Source of the DNA: Clostridiales bacterium
Lineage (GTDB): Bacteria; Bacillota; Clostridia; Lachnospirales; Lachnospiraceae
Direction of reading: 5' to 3'
NCBI GenBank assembly: GCA_029267975.1
Contig: JAJUHH010000037.1
Location: 1 to 12,709 of the forward strand
Length of the DNA: 12,709 nucleotides
Shown: positions 1 through 6,853 of the stretch, piece by piece
Layout: each line of letters starts with the position of its first letter
How positions within the stretch are numbered: the stretch's first letter is position 1
Translations under genes and position numbers: made by a program
The notes under the pieces: generated by a model
The model's database searches: none
The model's input: only the letters and a program-made list of their open reading frames with translations
Told to the model about the DNA's origin: nothing

Positions 1-1
1 C

Positions 2-853
2 ACTATCGGTAAGGGACAGAGAATTGGTATCTTTGCCGGCAGCGGTGTAGGGAAGAGTACCCTGATGGGTATGTTTGCAAGAAATACCAGAGCGGATATT
101 AATGTAATTGCCCTGATCGGAGAGCGAGGCAGAGAGGTTCGCGAGTTCATTGAACGAGACCTGGGAGAAGAAGGCTTAAAACGCTCCGTAGTCGTGGTTG
201 CAACCTCAGATAAGCCTGCACTGGTCCGTAAGAAGGCTGCTCAAACAGCAACGGCCATCGCGGAATATTTCCGAGATCAGGGGAAGGATGTATTGCTCAT
301 GATGGACTCCCTGACCCGTTTTTCCATGGCACAAAGAGAGATCGGATTAGCCTCCGGTGAACCACCGGTGTCCAGAGGATATCCACCCAGCGTATATTCG
401 GAGATGCCAAGGCTTTTAGAGCGAGCCGGTAATTCTGACCAAGGATCGATCACAGGTCTGTATACGGTGTTGGTAGACGGTGATGATTTTAACGAACCCA
501 TTACTGATACTGCCAGAAGTATCTTAGATGGACATATCATGTTGTCTAGAAAGATGGCCCATAAAAATCATTATCCGGCCATTGATATTTTGCAGAGTAT
601 TTCCCGTTGTATGAGCTCCATCGTAACACGAGAGCATAAAGCGGCAGCCGGTAAGCTGAAGAATGTCCTTGCAACCTACCGGGATGCAGAGGACCTGATC
701 AATATCGGAGCCTATAAGAGCGGTTCTAATCCTGACATTGATTATGCAATTGCCAAGATTAAAGAAGTGAATGGCTTCCTGCAGCAGGAAGTGGATACAA
801 AGACCGAGTTTGAGGATGAAATCAGAATGCTAATGGAGATTTTTAAAGAATAA
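2..853 (+). CDS. fliI: Flagellar type III export ATPase FliI, 5'-truncated
   Basis: FliI is the cytoplasmic ATPase of the flagellar export apparatus. It forms a hexamer below the export gate and works with FliH and FliJ to deliver rod, hook and filament subunits. The reading frame is open from the window edge, so roughly the first 160 residues (beta-barrel domain and start) are missing and 283 codons remain. The Walker A loop GSGVGKST is at 38-61. It is followed by the family segment ALIGERGREVREFIERDLG, a Walker B stretch VLLMMDSLTRF near 292-324, and SRGYPPSVYSEMPRLLERAG. The C-terminal helical part includes TREHKAAAGKLKNVLATYRD. An internal ATG at 65 lies just after the P-loop and is not a credible start. 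The TAA stop overlaps the fliJ ATG by one base, which suggests translational coupling. The related F1 ATPase beta subunit is excluded by the flagellar context and the GERGREV motif. Confidence 0.97.
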   Translation, partial: TIGKGQRIGIFAGSGVGKSTLMGMFARNTRADINVIALIGERGREVREFIERDLGEEGLKRSVVVVATSDKPALVRKKAAQTATAIAEYFRDQGKDVLLMMDSLTRFSMAQREIGLASGEPPVSRGYPPSVYSEMPRLLERAGNSDQGSITGLYTVLVDGDDFNEPITDTARSILDGHIMLSRKMAHKNHYPAIDILQSISRCMSSIVTREHKAAAGKLKNVLATYRDAEDLINIGAYKSGSNPDIDYAIAKIKEVNGFLQQEVDTKTEFEDEIRMLMEIFKE

Positions 854-1311
854 TGAAAAAATTCATTTATCCGATGGAAAATCTATTTCAAATAAAGTTG
901 AAGCTTGAGGATCAGGCAAAGATCGCATACGGTGTCGCAAGACTTCGTCTGACCAAGGAAGAGGAGAAGCTGGAGCAGCTGAAAGGACGGAAGGCATCCT
1001 ATGAAGAAGAGCTTCGCAGACTTCGATCCGCAAAACTTGATATTTTACAAATCAGGCAGTGCGAACAGGCAATAGAAGTGATGAAGCAAAGTATCAGGCA
1101 GCAAATGACAGTTGTGAGAAATGCCGCCCATAGGCTTGAGCTTGCACGAATCAGGTTAAATGACGCAATAATAGAAAGAAAAACTCAGGAACGGTTGAAA
1201 GAAAAGGCATTTGAAGCATATATGCTGGAATTTGAAGCCGAAGAACGCAAGGAAGTCGATGAGCTTAACAGTTACCGCTACAGTATTCCGGCGTTCGATA
1301 AGGAGGATTAG
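853..1311 (+). CDS. fliJ: Flagellar export coiled-coil protein FliJ
   Basis: FliJ is a small coiled-coil protein that sits in the centre of the FliI hexamer, contacts FlhA and escorts export chaperones. The 152-residue length fits the family. Nearly the whole protein is predicted by eye to be a two-helix coiled coil: it is rich in Glu, Lys, Arg, Leu and Gln with heptad-like spacing and no membrane segment. The N-terminus (MKKFIYPMENLFQIKLKLED) resembles the usual FliJ opening of an aromatic and hydrophobic stretch leading into the first helix. Sequence identity is weak across this family, so position directly after fliI carries much of the call. The start overlaps the fliI stop by one base with no strong ribosome binding site of its own, consistent with coupled translation. 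Confidence 0.92.
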   Translation: MKKFIYPMENLFQIKLKLEDQAKIAYGVARLRLTKEEEKLEQLKGRKASYEEELRRLRSAKLDILQIRQCEQAIEVMKQSIRQQMTVVRNAAHRLELARIRLNDAIIERKTQERLKEKAFEAYMLEFEAEERKEVDELNSYRYSIPAFDKED

Positions 1312-1313
1312 GA

Positions 1314-2078
1314 ATGGCGAAAAAGGATACAGCCAGAGATAATAGCGGCAAAGAGGGGAGTAAAATACTTACCATACTGATTGCATTGTTGATCGTTATC
1401 ATATGGCTCGCTATTTTTGGATTATTAATTAAATTAGATGTGGGAGGCTTTGGATCAGGTGTTCTTAGACCGGTTCTGAAGGATGTGCCGCTTATCAACA
1501 GGATATTACCTGAAGTACCGGAGACACAGATTGGGGACGAAAATGATTATGAATATAAATCCCTGACAGAAGCAATCGCAAAAATCAAACAGCTGGAACG
1601 TACCATTGAGGAGATGCAGCAGGCAAGCAGCAATGATAACCCGGATATCGCCCAGTTACAAGCGGAAATTGATCGCCTGAAGGTATTTGAGGAGAAGCAG
1701 CTGGCTTTTGAAGAGAGAGTAAAGGAATTCGATAAAAACGTCGTGTTTAATGAGAATGCACCCGGCATTGAAGAGTATAAGAACTATTACGAGGAGATCA
1801 ATCCCAGTACTGCGGAAGAAATATATCGTCAGGTAATTGAGCAGCTTGAGTATTCCGATGCAATCAAGGAAAAAGCGGAAATTTACAGAAAGATGGAGCC
1901 CAAGGCTGCTGCCCAGATTTTAGAGACCATGACAGCTGACGTGGGAGCTGTAGCAGAGATTCTGCTTAGTATGAGAGCCTCAGACAGTGCCAAAATCCTG
2001 GCTGAGATGGATAGTGTAGTCGCAGCCAAGATTACAAAGAAAATGCTTGATATGGATGAAGAAAAACTGGCACAGTAA
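1314..2078 (+). CDS. ylxF: YlxF-like membrane protein with coiled coil and MgtE-N-like C-terminus
   Basis: This 254-residue protein occupies the place of ylxF in Bacillus, between fliJ and fliK. Its precise role is not established; related proteins carry MotE-like or MgtE intracellular N domains, and a chaperone or assembly role at the basal body is an inference. One membrane segment lies at about residues 18-40, after a short basic N-terminus. A Glu/Lys/Gln-rich coiled coil spans about 83-140. The last third (about 186-245) has two or three copies of a pattern like M-x4-AA-x-IL-x2-M, as in KMEPKAAAQILETM and EMDSVVAAKITKKM, typical of the MgtE-N/FliG-like helical repeat fold. An ideal AGGAGG at 1301-1306 lies 7 nt before the ATG, inside the end of fliJ. 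Naming by synteny is moderately secure. Confidence 0.8.
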   Translation: MAKKDTARDNSGKEGSKILTILIALLIVIIWLAIFGLLIKLDVGGFGSGVLRPVLKDVPLINRILPEVPETQIGDENDYEYKSLTEAIAKIKQLERTIEEMQQASSNDNPDIAQLQAEIDRLKVFEEKQLAFEERVKEFDKNVVFNENAPGIEEYKNYYEEINPSTAEEIYRQVIEQLEYSDAIKEKAEIYRKMEPKAAAQILETMTADVGAVAEILLSMRASDSAKILAEMDSVVAAKITKKMLDMDEEKLAQ

Positions 2079-2164
2079 CCCAAATTGTGGTTACAATCAG
2101 GAATTATTCCTGTTGTAATAGATATCCTGCAGTACAGGATGATAAATACCTAGGAAAGGAGGAA
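2079..2164 (+). promoter_or_regulatory. Hairpin-rich leader before fliK
   Basis: The spacer holds three adjacent inverted repeats. The first is ATTGT/ACAAT (2084-2088 and 2093-2097, loop GGTT). The second is CAGGAAT/ATTCCTG (2098-2104 and 2106-2112, a single central T). The third is ATCCTG/CAGGAT (2124-2129 and 2135-2140, 5-nt loop). The arms of the second and third share TCCTG/CAGGA, so the first arm of one can also pair with an arm of the other. A role in RNA folding or processing is inference; no named riboswitch or protein-binding element is recognised. Confidence 0.4.
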
Positions 2165-2170
2165 ATGCCT

Positions 2171-3658
2171 ATGATGACACAAAGCGTAGGAAGCAGAACA
2201 GCCGGTTTATTTGATGGTGCAGCTCTAAGTCTTACTTCAAAAGACAGAACAAGCGATAAAAGCTTTGAGCAGTTGATTGGCGTGCAAAGCAGCCACAATA
2301 ATAGCGAAGGCGTATCAGTGAGTAAACGCAGTGCTGCACAAGCCAAACTTAACAAGGACTTGGACCGTCAAAATAAGGACAGGGAATTGACCGCAAAGGC
2401 AGACGATGCCGACGAGGCTGCCAAGGCTGCAAAGTCAGAGAAGCTGCCGGCTTCAGAGCAAACTGTCAAGGCACAACAGCCAGAAGAAAAGCCGACGAAT
2501 GCAAAGGATAAGACGGATAAAGTGAGCGACACCGAGCTTATGGCCCAGATCGCCGGAACACTTCAGCAGGTACTTGATGCTGTAAAAAGTGCATTAAAGC
2601 TCTCGGAGGAAGAATTAAATCAGCTTCTTGCGTCCCAGGGAATGACCCCGGAGGATTTGCTGCTAACACAGAATTTGCAGCAGCTGATACTGGCTGAAAG
2701 CGGACAGACAAGCATTATGGCAGTTCTGACAGATGAAACTCTGGCAAATCAGATGAATGGGCTGCTAAAGACCATTGAGGACATCAAAGCAGCTTCCGGT
2801 TTGACACTTTCACCAGAGCAACTGCAAGAGCTTTTAGACAGGATCAAAGCTTTGGAGGATAGTGGAGCAGAGCAAGTCCTGTTGGCTCAGGAAGGAAGCG
2901 ATAGTAAGGGGCAGGTTACTGAGCTAAGCAGCGAACAAGCCATAGCGACAGAGAAAGAGGAGAATAAGGCCTCAGGAAATGTGGGTGATCAGAGTGGCCA
3001 GAATGATCAATCGGTTACCCTGACAGCACAGGAAGAGAACATATCAACAAATGCAGCAAGCCTTACCGATGCTCGGAGTGAGGCTGACAGGCAGGAACAG
3101 CAGGCTGCAAAAGCATCTGAGCAATTTGAAGCCTTCCTGAATAACCTGACAGCACATAGCAATGTCAACTTACAGACAGAAGCAAATGGTGACCTGGTTC
3201 GAATTACGGAACTTAGAAATATTGCTAATCAGATCATCGAACATATTAAGGTGAAGGTACAGCCGGATCAGTCTTCCATGGAGCTGCAGCTTAATCCCGA
3301 GCATCTTGGCAGAGTAAACTTAACCGTTGCATCAAAGAGCGGTATCATGACAGCTCAGTTTGTGGTAGAAAATGAGCTTGCTAAGGAAGCCATCGAAAGC
3401 CAGCTGCATATCCTGCGGGATGCCCTGAATGAACAGGGAATGAAAGTGGAAGAAATCGAGGTTACCGTAATGGCCAATGCCTTCCCGCAATACAATCAGG
3501 AAGAGGCTCAACAGGAACAGGAGACCAGTCAGAATAATAACCGCGGCAAGATAAGCCTGGAAGAGGCACTGGATATGTCAGAAGGGAATGAGGAAGCCGC
3601 AACAGAGGTCTTAGAGAGAACTGATGCAGTGGGAACCCTGATTGATTACACAGCTTAA
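2171..3658 (+). CDS. fliK: Flagellar hook-length control protein FliK
   Basis: FliK is exported during hook growth, measures hook length, and switches export specificity from hook to filament proteins through FlhB. The frame is open from a GTG at 2087, but AGGAGG at 2157-2162 lies 8 nt before the ATG at 2171 and only 2 nt before the ATG at 2165, so I start at 2171 (495 residues). The first about 350 residues are low-complexity, rich in Gln, Glu, Ala, Lys and Ser, as usual for the extended ruler. The conserved Flg_hook C-terminal domain covers about residues 360-435, with the signature MELQLNPEHLGRVNLTV and then ALNEQGMKVEEIEVTV. The tail is rich in Gln, Glu and Asn. The next gene, flgD, starts 27 nt downstream, so the two are surely co-transcribed. 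Confidence 0.93.
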   Translation: MMTQSVGSRTAGLFDGAALSLTSKDRTSDKSFEQLIGVQSSHNNSEGVSVSKRSAAQAKLNKDLDRQNKDRELTAKADDADEAAKAAKSEKLPASEQTVKAQQPEEKPTNAKDKTDKVSDTELMAQIAGTLQQVLDAVKSALKLSEEELNQLLASQGMTPEDLLLTQNLQQLILAESGQTSIMAVLTDETLANQMNGLLKTIEDIKAASGLTLSPEQLQELLDRIKALEDSGAEQVLLAQEGSDSKGQVTELSSEQAIATEKEENKASGNVGDQSGQNDQSVTLTAQEENISTNAASLTDARSEADRQEQQAAKASEQFEAFLNNLTAHSNVNLQTEANGDLVRITELRNIANQIIEHIKVKVQPDQSSMELQLNPEHLGRVNLTVASKSGIMTAQFVVENELAKEAIESQLHILRDALNEQGMKVEEIEVTVMANAFPQYNQEEAQQEQETSQNNNRGKISLEEALDMSEGNEEAATEVLERTDAVGTLIDYTA

Positions 3659-3685
3659 GTAAGCATAAAAGAAAGGAGATAGGCC

Positions 3686-4531
3686 ATGAGTGATTTGGTA
3701 CTACCCATCAATAACGGTAAAACAGTAGAGACCAATACGACAAGCAGCACCAGCAAGGCAAGCAATAATGAACTTGGAAAAGATGCCTTTTTACAGCTAC
3801 TTGTTACACAGATGAAATATCAGGACCCGCTTAATCCGAATACGGATACTGAGTATATAGCACAGCTTGCAACCTTTTCACAGCTGGAGCAGCTTCAGAA
3901 CCTTGGAAAAGCAGCAAGCAGCAGCCAGGCCTTTAGTTTAGTGGGCAAGACAGTAGATGTAAAGGCGACCAGTGATTCAAGCGGTACCAGCTACATTACA
4001 GGCAAGGTTGATTCAGTCCTGACACAGGGCAGTAAGATCCAGTTATCCATCGGTGGTAAGCTGTATTCCTTTGATCAGCTGGATACTGTATACAGCGATG
4101 ATTATATCGATAAGCTTAACCGTCCCAGTATGGAAGCAACTGAGTTGAAGTATGATGCCGATAATCCAAAGGATTTCAGCTTTACCGTAAATCTTGGTTC
4201 CGGTGATACCATTGCAGATGAAGTAGCAGTAGGTCTGGGAAATTATTTCATTAATTCGGATTATGTAAAGCTAAACGGTAATAAGGTGACTATTGATAAA
4301 GCAGCCTTTGCAGAATTCCCTAACGGCACCTATAAGCTTACGGTGGCATTTAATGATTCAAAGTATACGACAGTAAAGGATAAACTGATCCTTCAGGTAA
4401 CAAACTCAAAGGTTACAGAGTTACCGGAAGCAGAAGAGACTGAAACAGAAGAAACAGTAACAGATGAAACAGTAACTGAGGAAGCAAAGTATTCTGAAGC
4501 AGTCGGGGATGGTTCCGAGGGACAGGAATAA
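3686..4531 (+). CDS. flgD: Hook cap (hook assembly scaffold) protein FlgD
   Basis: FlgD caps the growing hook and helps FlgE subunits polymerise; it is exported and absent from the finished flagellum. The signature N-terminal FlgD segment is at residues about 30-72: GKDAFLQLLVTQMKYQDPLN followed by ATFSQLEQLQNL. A tudor-like part begins at LVGKTVDVKA, followed by an Fn3-like beta-rich region including FPNGTYKLTVAFND. An acidic tail of about 40 residues follows the last predicted strand. It is rich in Glu and Thr and contains an ETVTD/ETVTE tandem pair; this tail is absent from compact FlgD proteins such as that of Salmonella. The ribosome binding site AAAGGAGAT lies shortly before the ATG. 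At 281 residues it is longer than the usual 220-240, mainly because of the tail. Confidence 0.95.
   Translation: MSDLVLPINNGKTVETNTTSSTSKASNNELGKDAFLQLLVTQMKYQDPLNPNTDTEYIAQLATFSQLEQLQNLGKAASSSQAFSLVGKTVDVKATSDSSGTSYITGKVDSVLTQGSKIQLSIGGKLYSFDQLDTVYSDDYIDKLNRPSMEATELKYDADNPKDFSFTVNLGSGDTIADEVAVGLGNYFINSDYVKLNGNKVTIDKAAFAEFPNGTYKLTVAFNDSKYTTVKDKLILQVTNSKVTELPEAEETETEETVTDETVTEEAKYSEAVGDGSEGQE
4451..4480 (+). repeat. 15-bp in-frame tandem repeat in flgD
   Basis: Two adjacent 15-bp units, GAAACAGTAACAGAT and GAAACAGTAACTGAG, differ at two or three bases at the end of the unit. They encode ETVTD-ETVTE at FlgD residues 256-265. The preceding GAAACAGAA resembles part of a further unit. The repeat keeps the reading frame, so copy number change would only alter tail length. 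Confidence 0.75.
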
Positions 4532-4564
4532 GCACAATAATCATTTGAAAGGAAGATGAGCCTT

Positions 4565-4960
4565 ATGAATATACCGGTAAATCAATTTCCTTCCATTGAG
4601 CAGATGACCCAACAGCTGAATGCTGCGAAGAAAGCAGCAGGAAGCGGTAAGTTGTATCAGGGCGCACCCTTTGACGAGATATTAAAAAGCAAACAGGGTA
4701 CAGGGGAGTTACCGGAGCTTAAGTTTTCAAAACATGCCAATGAACGTTTGGCCAGCAGAAATATCGATTTAACCGATGATCAGCTGGAACGTCTGGAAAA
4801 CGGTGCAAGGAAAGCGAGTGAGAAGGGGATGACTGAATCCCTGGTAATGGTTGATAATCTGGCCTTTATCGTAAGTGTTAAGAACAATACGGTAATCACC
4901 GCAGTCAATGAGGGAGAGGACAGAATATTCACAAATATTGATGGAGCAGTAATCATGTAA
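4565..4960 (+). CDS. Small flagellar operon protein, TIGR02530 / putative flagellar family
   Basis: This matches, from memory of the family, the short conserved flagellar operon protein (TIGR02530) found between flgD and flgE in Clostridia and relatives. Its molecular function is not known. The recognisable core is LKFSKHANERLASRNIDLTD followed by a helix and a beta segment reading MVDNLAFIVSVKNNTVITAV, ending with FTNIDGAVIM. There is no signal peptide or membrane segment. The longest frame starts at ATG 4556, but the ribosome binding site (AAAGGAAG, about 4548-4555) abuts that codon, so the ATG at 4565 (MNIPVNQF, 131 residues) is preferred. Position between the hook cap and hook genes suggests a role in hook assembly or its export, which is inference. 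Confidence 0.82.
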   Translation: MNIPVNQFPSIEQMTQQLNAAKKAAGSGKLYQGAPFDEILKSKQGTGELPELKFSKHANERLASRNIDLTDDQLERLENGARKASEKGMTESLVMVDNLAFIVSVKNNTVITAVNEGEDRIFTNIDGAVIM

Positions 4961-4984
4961 AAAGCCGGACCTTAGGGAGGCTTT
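4961..4984 (+). repeat. Inverted repeat AAAGCC/GGCTTT after the TIGR02530 gene
   Basis: AAAGCC at 4961-4966 and GGCTTT at 4979-4984 are exact complements separated by 12 nt, directly after the stop codon of the preceding gene. There is no T-run afterwards, so it is a poor terminator. The 3' arm includes part of GGGAGG (4975-4980), the possible ribosome binding site of the next small ORF, so folding could hide that site. Confidence 0.4.
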
Positions 4985-4991
4985 CGTATCC

Positions 4992-5039
4992 ATGAATGAC
5001 AGATTGGATACCATGATCAAGCAGAATTGGAGGTCATAA
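4992..5039 (+). CDS. Possible 15-codon small ORF upstream of flgE
   Basis: An ATG-to-TAA frame encodes MNDRLDTMIKQNWRS, 15 residues, between the TIGR02530 gene and flgE. A good GGGAGG (4975-4980) lies 11 nt before the ATG, longer than the usual 5-9. The stop is 4 nt before the flgE ATG, and the last codons cover the flgE ribosome binding site GGAGGT (5029-5034), the layout expected of a coupled leader peptide. The peptide resembles nothing I know, is basic and has no membrane segment. A 6-bp inverted repeat GTATCC/GGATAC (4986-4991 and 5006-5011) flanks its start. It may equally be a chance frame; only its layout supports it. Confidence 0.3.
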   Translation: MNDRLDTMIKQNWRS

Positions 5040-5043
5040 AGCT

Positions 5044-6486
5044 ATGATGAGATCATTGTTTTCTGGTGTTTCCGGTCTTAAGGTACACCAGACCAAAATG
5101 GATGTAATCGGTAATAATATAGCAAATGTTAACACAATCGGATTTAAGTCAAGCTCAGTAACTTTTTCCGACGTATTTTATCAGACAACACAGCATGCTA
5201 CCGGCCCGAATGCAGAAACAGGAGCAACAGGACGGAATGCCATGCAGATCGGTCTCGGTTCCAATGTAGCATCCATTACATCGTCGATTACGGTGTCAGG
5301 TGCTTCCCAGAGAACCGACAACCCCTTTGATGTTATGATTGATGGGGACAGTTTCTTTATTGTAAACAGCGGCGGTTCCAATTATTTCACAAAGTCCGGT
5401 TCCTTCAATATTGATGCAAACGGTACGCTGTGTACATCCTATGGTGCATCCGTAATGGGCTGGCAGGTGGATCCCAATGATGAGACCAAAACGGTCGCAG
5501 CTGCAGTATCACCCCTGAGGATAATGGCACCGGAGAATATGTTCGCAGAGCCGGTTGGAACTACTGAGGCTTATATCTCCGGTAATATCGACAGTAAGGA
5601 TACCCAGCTGACAAGTGATACAGGAAAGATGGTAAATGTTTCTTTCTATGATAAGCTGGGACATAGCTATACCGCAGAACTGGTAATCAAGAAGGGTGAA
5701 GAAGAGGGTAACTTTACTGTAGCAGTCAAGGACATTAAGGATGAAGATGGTCAGTCCATCTTTGTCACAAAGCAAGAAGACCCTGATACTAAAAATGTTA
5801 CATATATATCAAGCGGTCTTACCAGCTTTACCTTCGGCGGACAAACTGTCAATGTAGGGGAGATCAATGAGCAGGACGGTACCTTTACCATAGAGATGGA
5901 CGCTCCTACGATCAGCTTCAGCACCGCTACCGGTCTCTTTACCGGATATCAGGAAGAAGATATGAAAGGCTTAGTACTTGATCTGAATGGTGATACCACA
6001 GACCCGAATCCATTCACTGATGTTAATATTGATTTTTCAAGCATAACAATGTATTCCACCAGCGGTTCTTCTTCTCTTGAGGCTACCAAGGGTAGTCTGC
6101 AGGGCTTAGGAGCCGGCAGACAGGTGGGTAATCTCACCGGTGTCAGCATTGATGCATCCGGTAAGATTTACGGTAAATATGATAATGGTGACAGCCGATT
6201 ACTGGGACAGATTGCTGTAGCAAGCTTTGCTAATCCCGCAGGTCTTGAAGCAGTAGGTAACAGCATGTTTGCTGCAACCCAGAACTCCGGTGAGTTTGAT
6301 GGTATCGGTGAGGACCCCACGCAGGGAGGCGGAAGCTTATCAACAGGTGTACTTGAGATGTCAAATGTTGACCTCTCCCAACAGTTTACAGATATGATCA
6401 CAACTCAGAGAGGTTTCCAGGCAAATTCAAGAATTATAACAACATCTGACACCTTGTTGGAAGAATTAATCAATCTGAAGAGATAA
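5044..6486 (+). CDS. flgE: Flagellar hook protein FlgE
   Basis: FlgE is the structural subunit of the hook, the flexible joint between rod and filament, exported through the flagellar type III system. The N-terminus carries the classic rod/hook signature: MMRSLFSGVSGLKVHQTKMD followed by IGNNIANVNTIGFKSS. The C-terminus has the matching helical segment MSNVDLSQQFTDMITTQRGF, ending in ANSRIITTSDTLLEELINLK. Between them lie beta-rich D1/D2 domains with Gly/Thr/Asp-rich loops, including LFTGYQEEDM. The length of 480 residues is at the large end for hook proteins, owing to the variable surface domain. GGAGGT at 5029-5034 lies 9 nt before the chosen ATG; the second ATG at 5047 is also possible. 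FlgG, which shares the ends, is about 260 residues and is excluded by size and context. Confidence 0.96.
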   Translation: MMRSLFSGVSGLKVHQTKMDVIGNNIANVNTIGFKSSSVTFSDVFYQTTQHATGPNAETGATGRNAMQIGLGSNVASITSSITVSGASQRTDNPFDVMIDGDSFFIVNSGGSNYFTKSGSFNIDANGTLCTSYGASVMGWQVDPNDETKTVAAAVSPLRIMAPENMFAEPVGTTEAYISGNIDSKDTQLTSDTGKMVNVSFYDKLGHSYTAELVIKKGEEEGNFTVAVKDIKDEDGQSIFVTKQEDPDTKNVTYISSGLTSFTFGGQTVNVGEINEQDGTFTIEMDAPTISFSTATGLFTGYQEEDMKGLVLDLNGDTTDPNPFTDVNIDFSSITMYSTSGSSSLEATKGSLQGLGAGRQVGNLTGVSIDASGKIYGKYDNGDSRLLGQIAVASFANPAGLEAVGNSMFAATQNSGEFDGIGEDPTQGGGSLSTGVLEMSNVDLSQQFTDMITTQRGFQANSRIITTSDTLLEELINLKR

Positions 6487-6523
6487 CGCAAGGCTGATGT
6501 ATGAATAGGGATGCCATATATCA

Positions 6524-6565
6524 GTAATGATAGGTGGCAGTATAAAACTGCCACCTTTCTATTAC
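6524..6565 (+). terminator. Strong hairpin after flgE; possible partial terminator
   Basis: AGGTGGCAG (6532-6540) and CTGCCACCT (6548-6556) pair perfectly over 9 bp around a 7-nt loop TATAAAA. Allowing a T-T mismatch and one bulged T, the stem extends to GTAAT (6524-6528) with ATTAC (6561-6565), about 16 pairs in all. The core is followed by TTTCTATT, a weak T-tract that lies inside the extended stem. It could be a leaky terminator lowering expression of flbD and later genes, or an RNA processing or stability element. All downstream genes belong to the same pathway, so full termination seems unlikely unless a second promoter exists. Confidence 0.55.
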
Positions 6566-6602
6566 CATAGTAGCTGTTCCAATTATCAGGATGGAGGTTT
6601 TC

Positions 6603-6794
6603 ATGATAGAGGTAACCAGATTAAATAATACAAAGGTCATAATAAATGCGGAATTAATCGAGAAAGTGGAGGAGTCACCGGACACTGTGATTACCCTCAC
6701 CACTGGAAATAAATTAATCGTGAAAGAAAGTAGACAGGAAATCAGAGATCTTGTAATATTATATAAAAAAGAGATATATGGTCGAGATTTGTAG
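6603..6794 (+). CDS. swrD: FlbD/SwrD family small motility protein
   Basis: A 63-residue cytoplasmic protein of the FlbD (PF06289) family. In Bacillus subtilis the counterpart SwrD (YlzI) is needed for full flagellar power and swarming, probably acting on stator function; the same role here is inferred. It opens MIEVTRLNNTKVIINAELIE, the family hallmark of MI-x-[LV]-TRLN followed by a beta hairpin, and continues with TVITLTTGNKLIVKES and a short basic helix. It has no relation to the Caulobacter regulator also called FlbD. The frame is open from ATG 6591, but GGAGG at 6593-6597 lies inside that extension and 5 nt before ATG 6603, which decides the start. It directly precedes motA/motB, in keeping with a link to stators. 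Confidence 0.9.
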   Translation: MIEVTRLNNTKVIINAELIEKVEESPDTVITLTTGNKLIVKESRQEIRDLVILYKKEIYGRDL

Positions 6795-6832
6795 AATAGA
6801 TCAAAATAGATCACGGAAGATCTATAATAGAT
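6795..6832 (+). repeat. Repeated AATAGATC with complementary arm before motA
   Basis: AATAGATC occurs at 6795-6802 and again at 6805-6812, exactly 10 bp apart, with a partial third copy ATAGAT at 6827-6832. GATCTAT at 6819-6825 is the exact complement of ATAGATC, so it can form a 7-bp hairpin with the second copy (loop ACGGAA) or alternatively pair with the first. The stretch fills the spacer between the flbD stop and the motA ribosome binding site. Confidence 0.5.
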
Positions 6833-6853
6833 ACATAAAGGAAGGTGGCTATC

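Noticed and set aside
1265..1498. Minus-strand frame opposite the fliJ-ylxF junction, and similar antisense frames across the window
   Set aside because: All lie opposite well-supported genes, show no independent start signals, and match no family; they are shadows.
2087..2170. In-frame GTG extension of fliK
   Set aside because: The extension is made from the hairpin leader and encodes a Cys/Tyr-rich stretch unlike FliK; AGGAGG is properly spaced only for ATG 2171.
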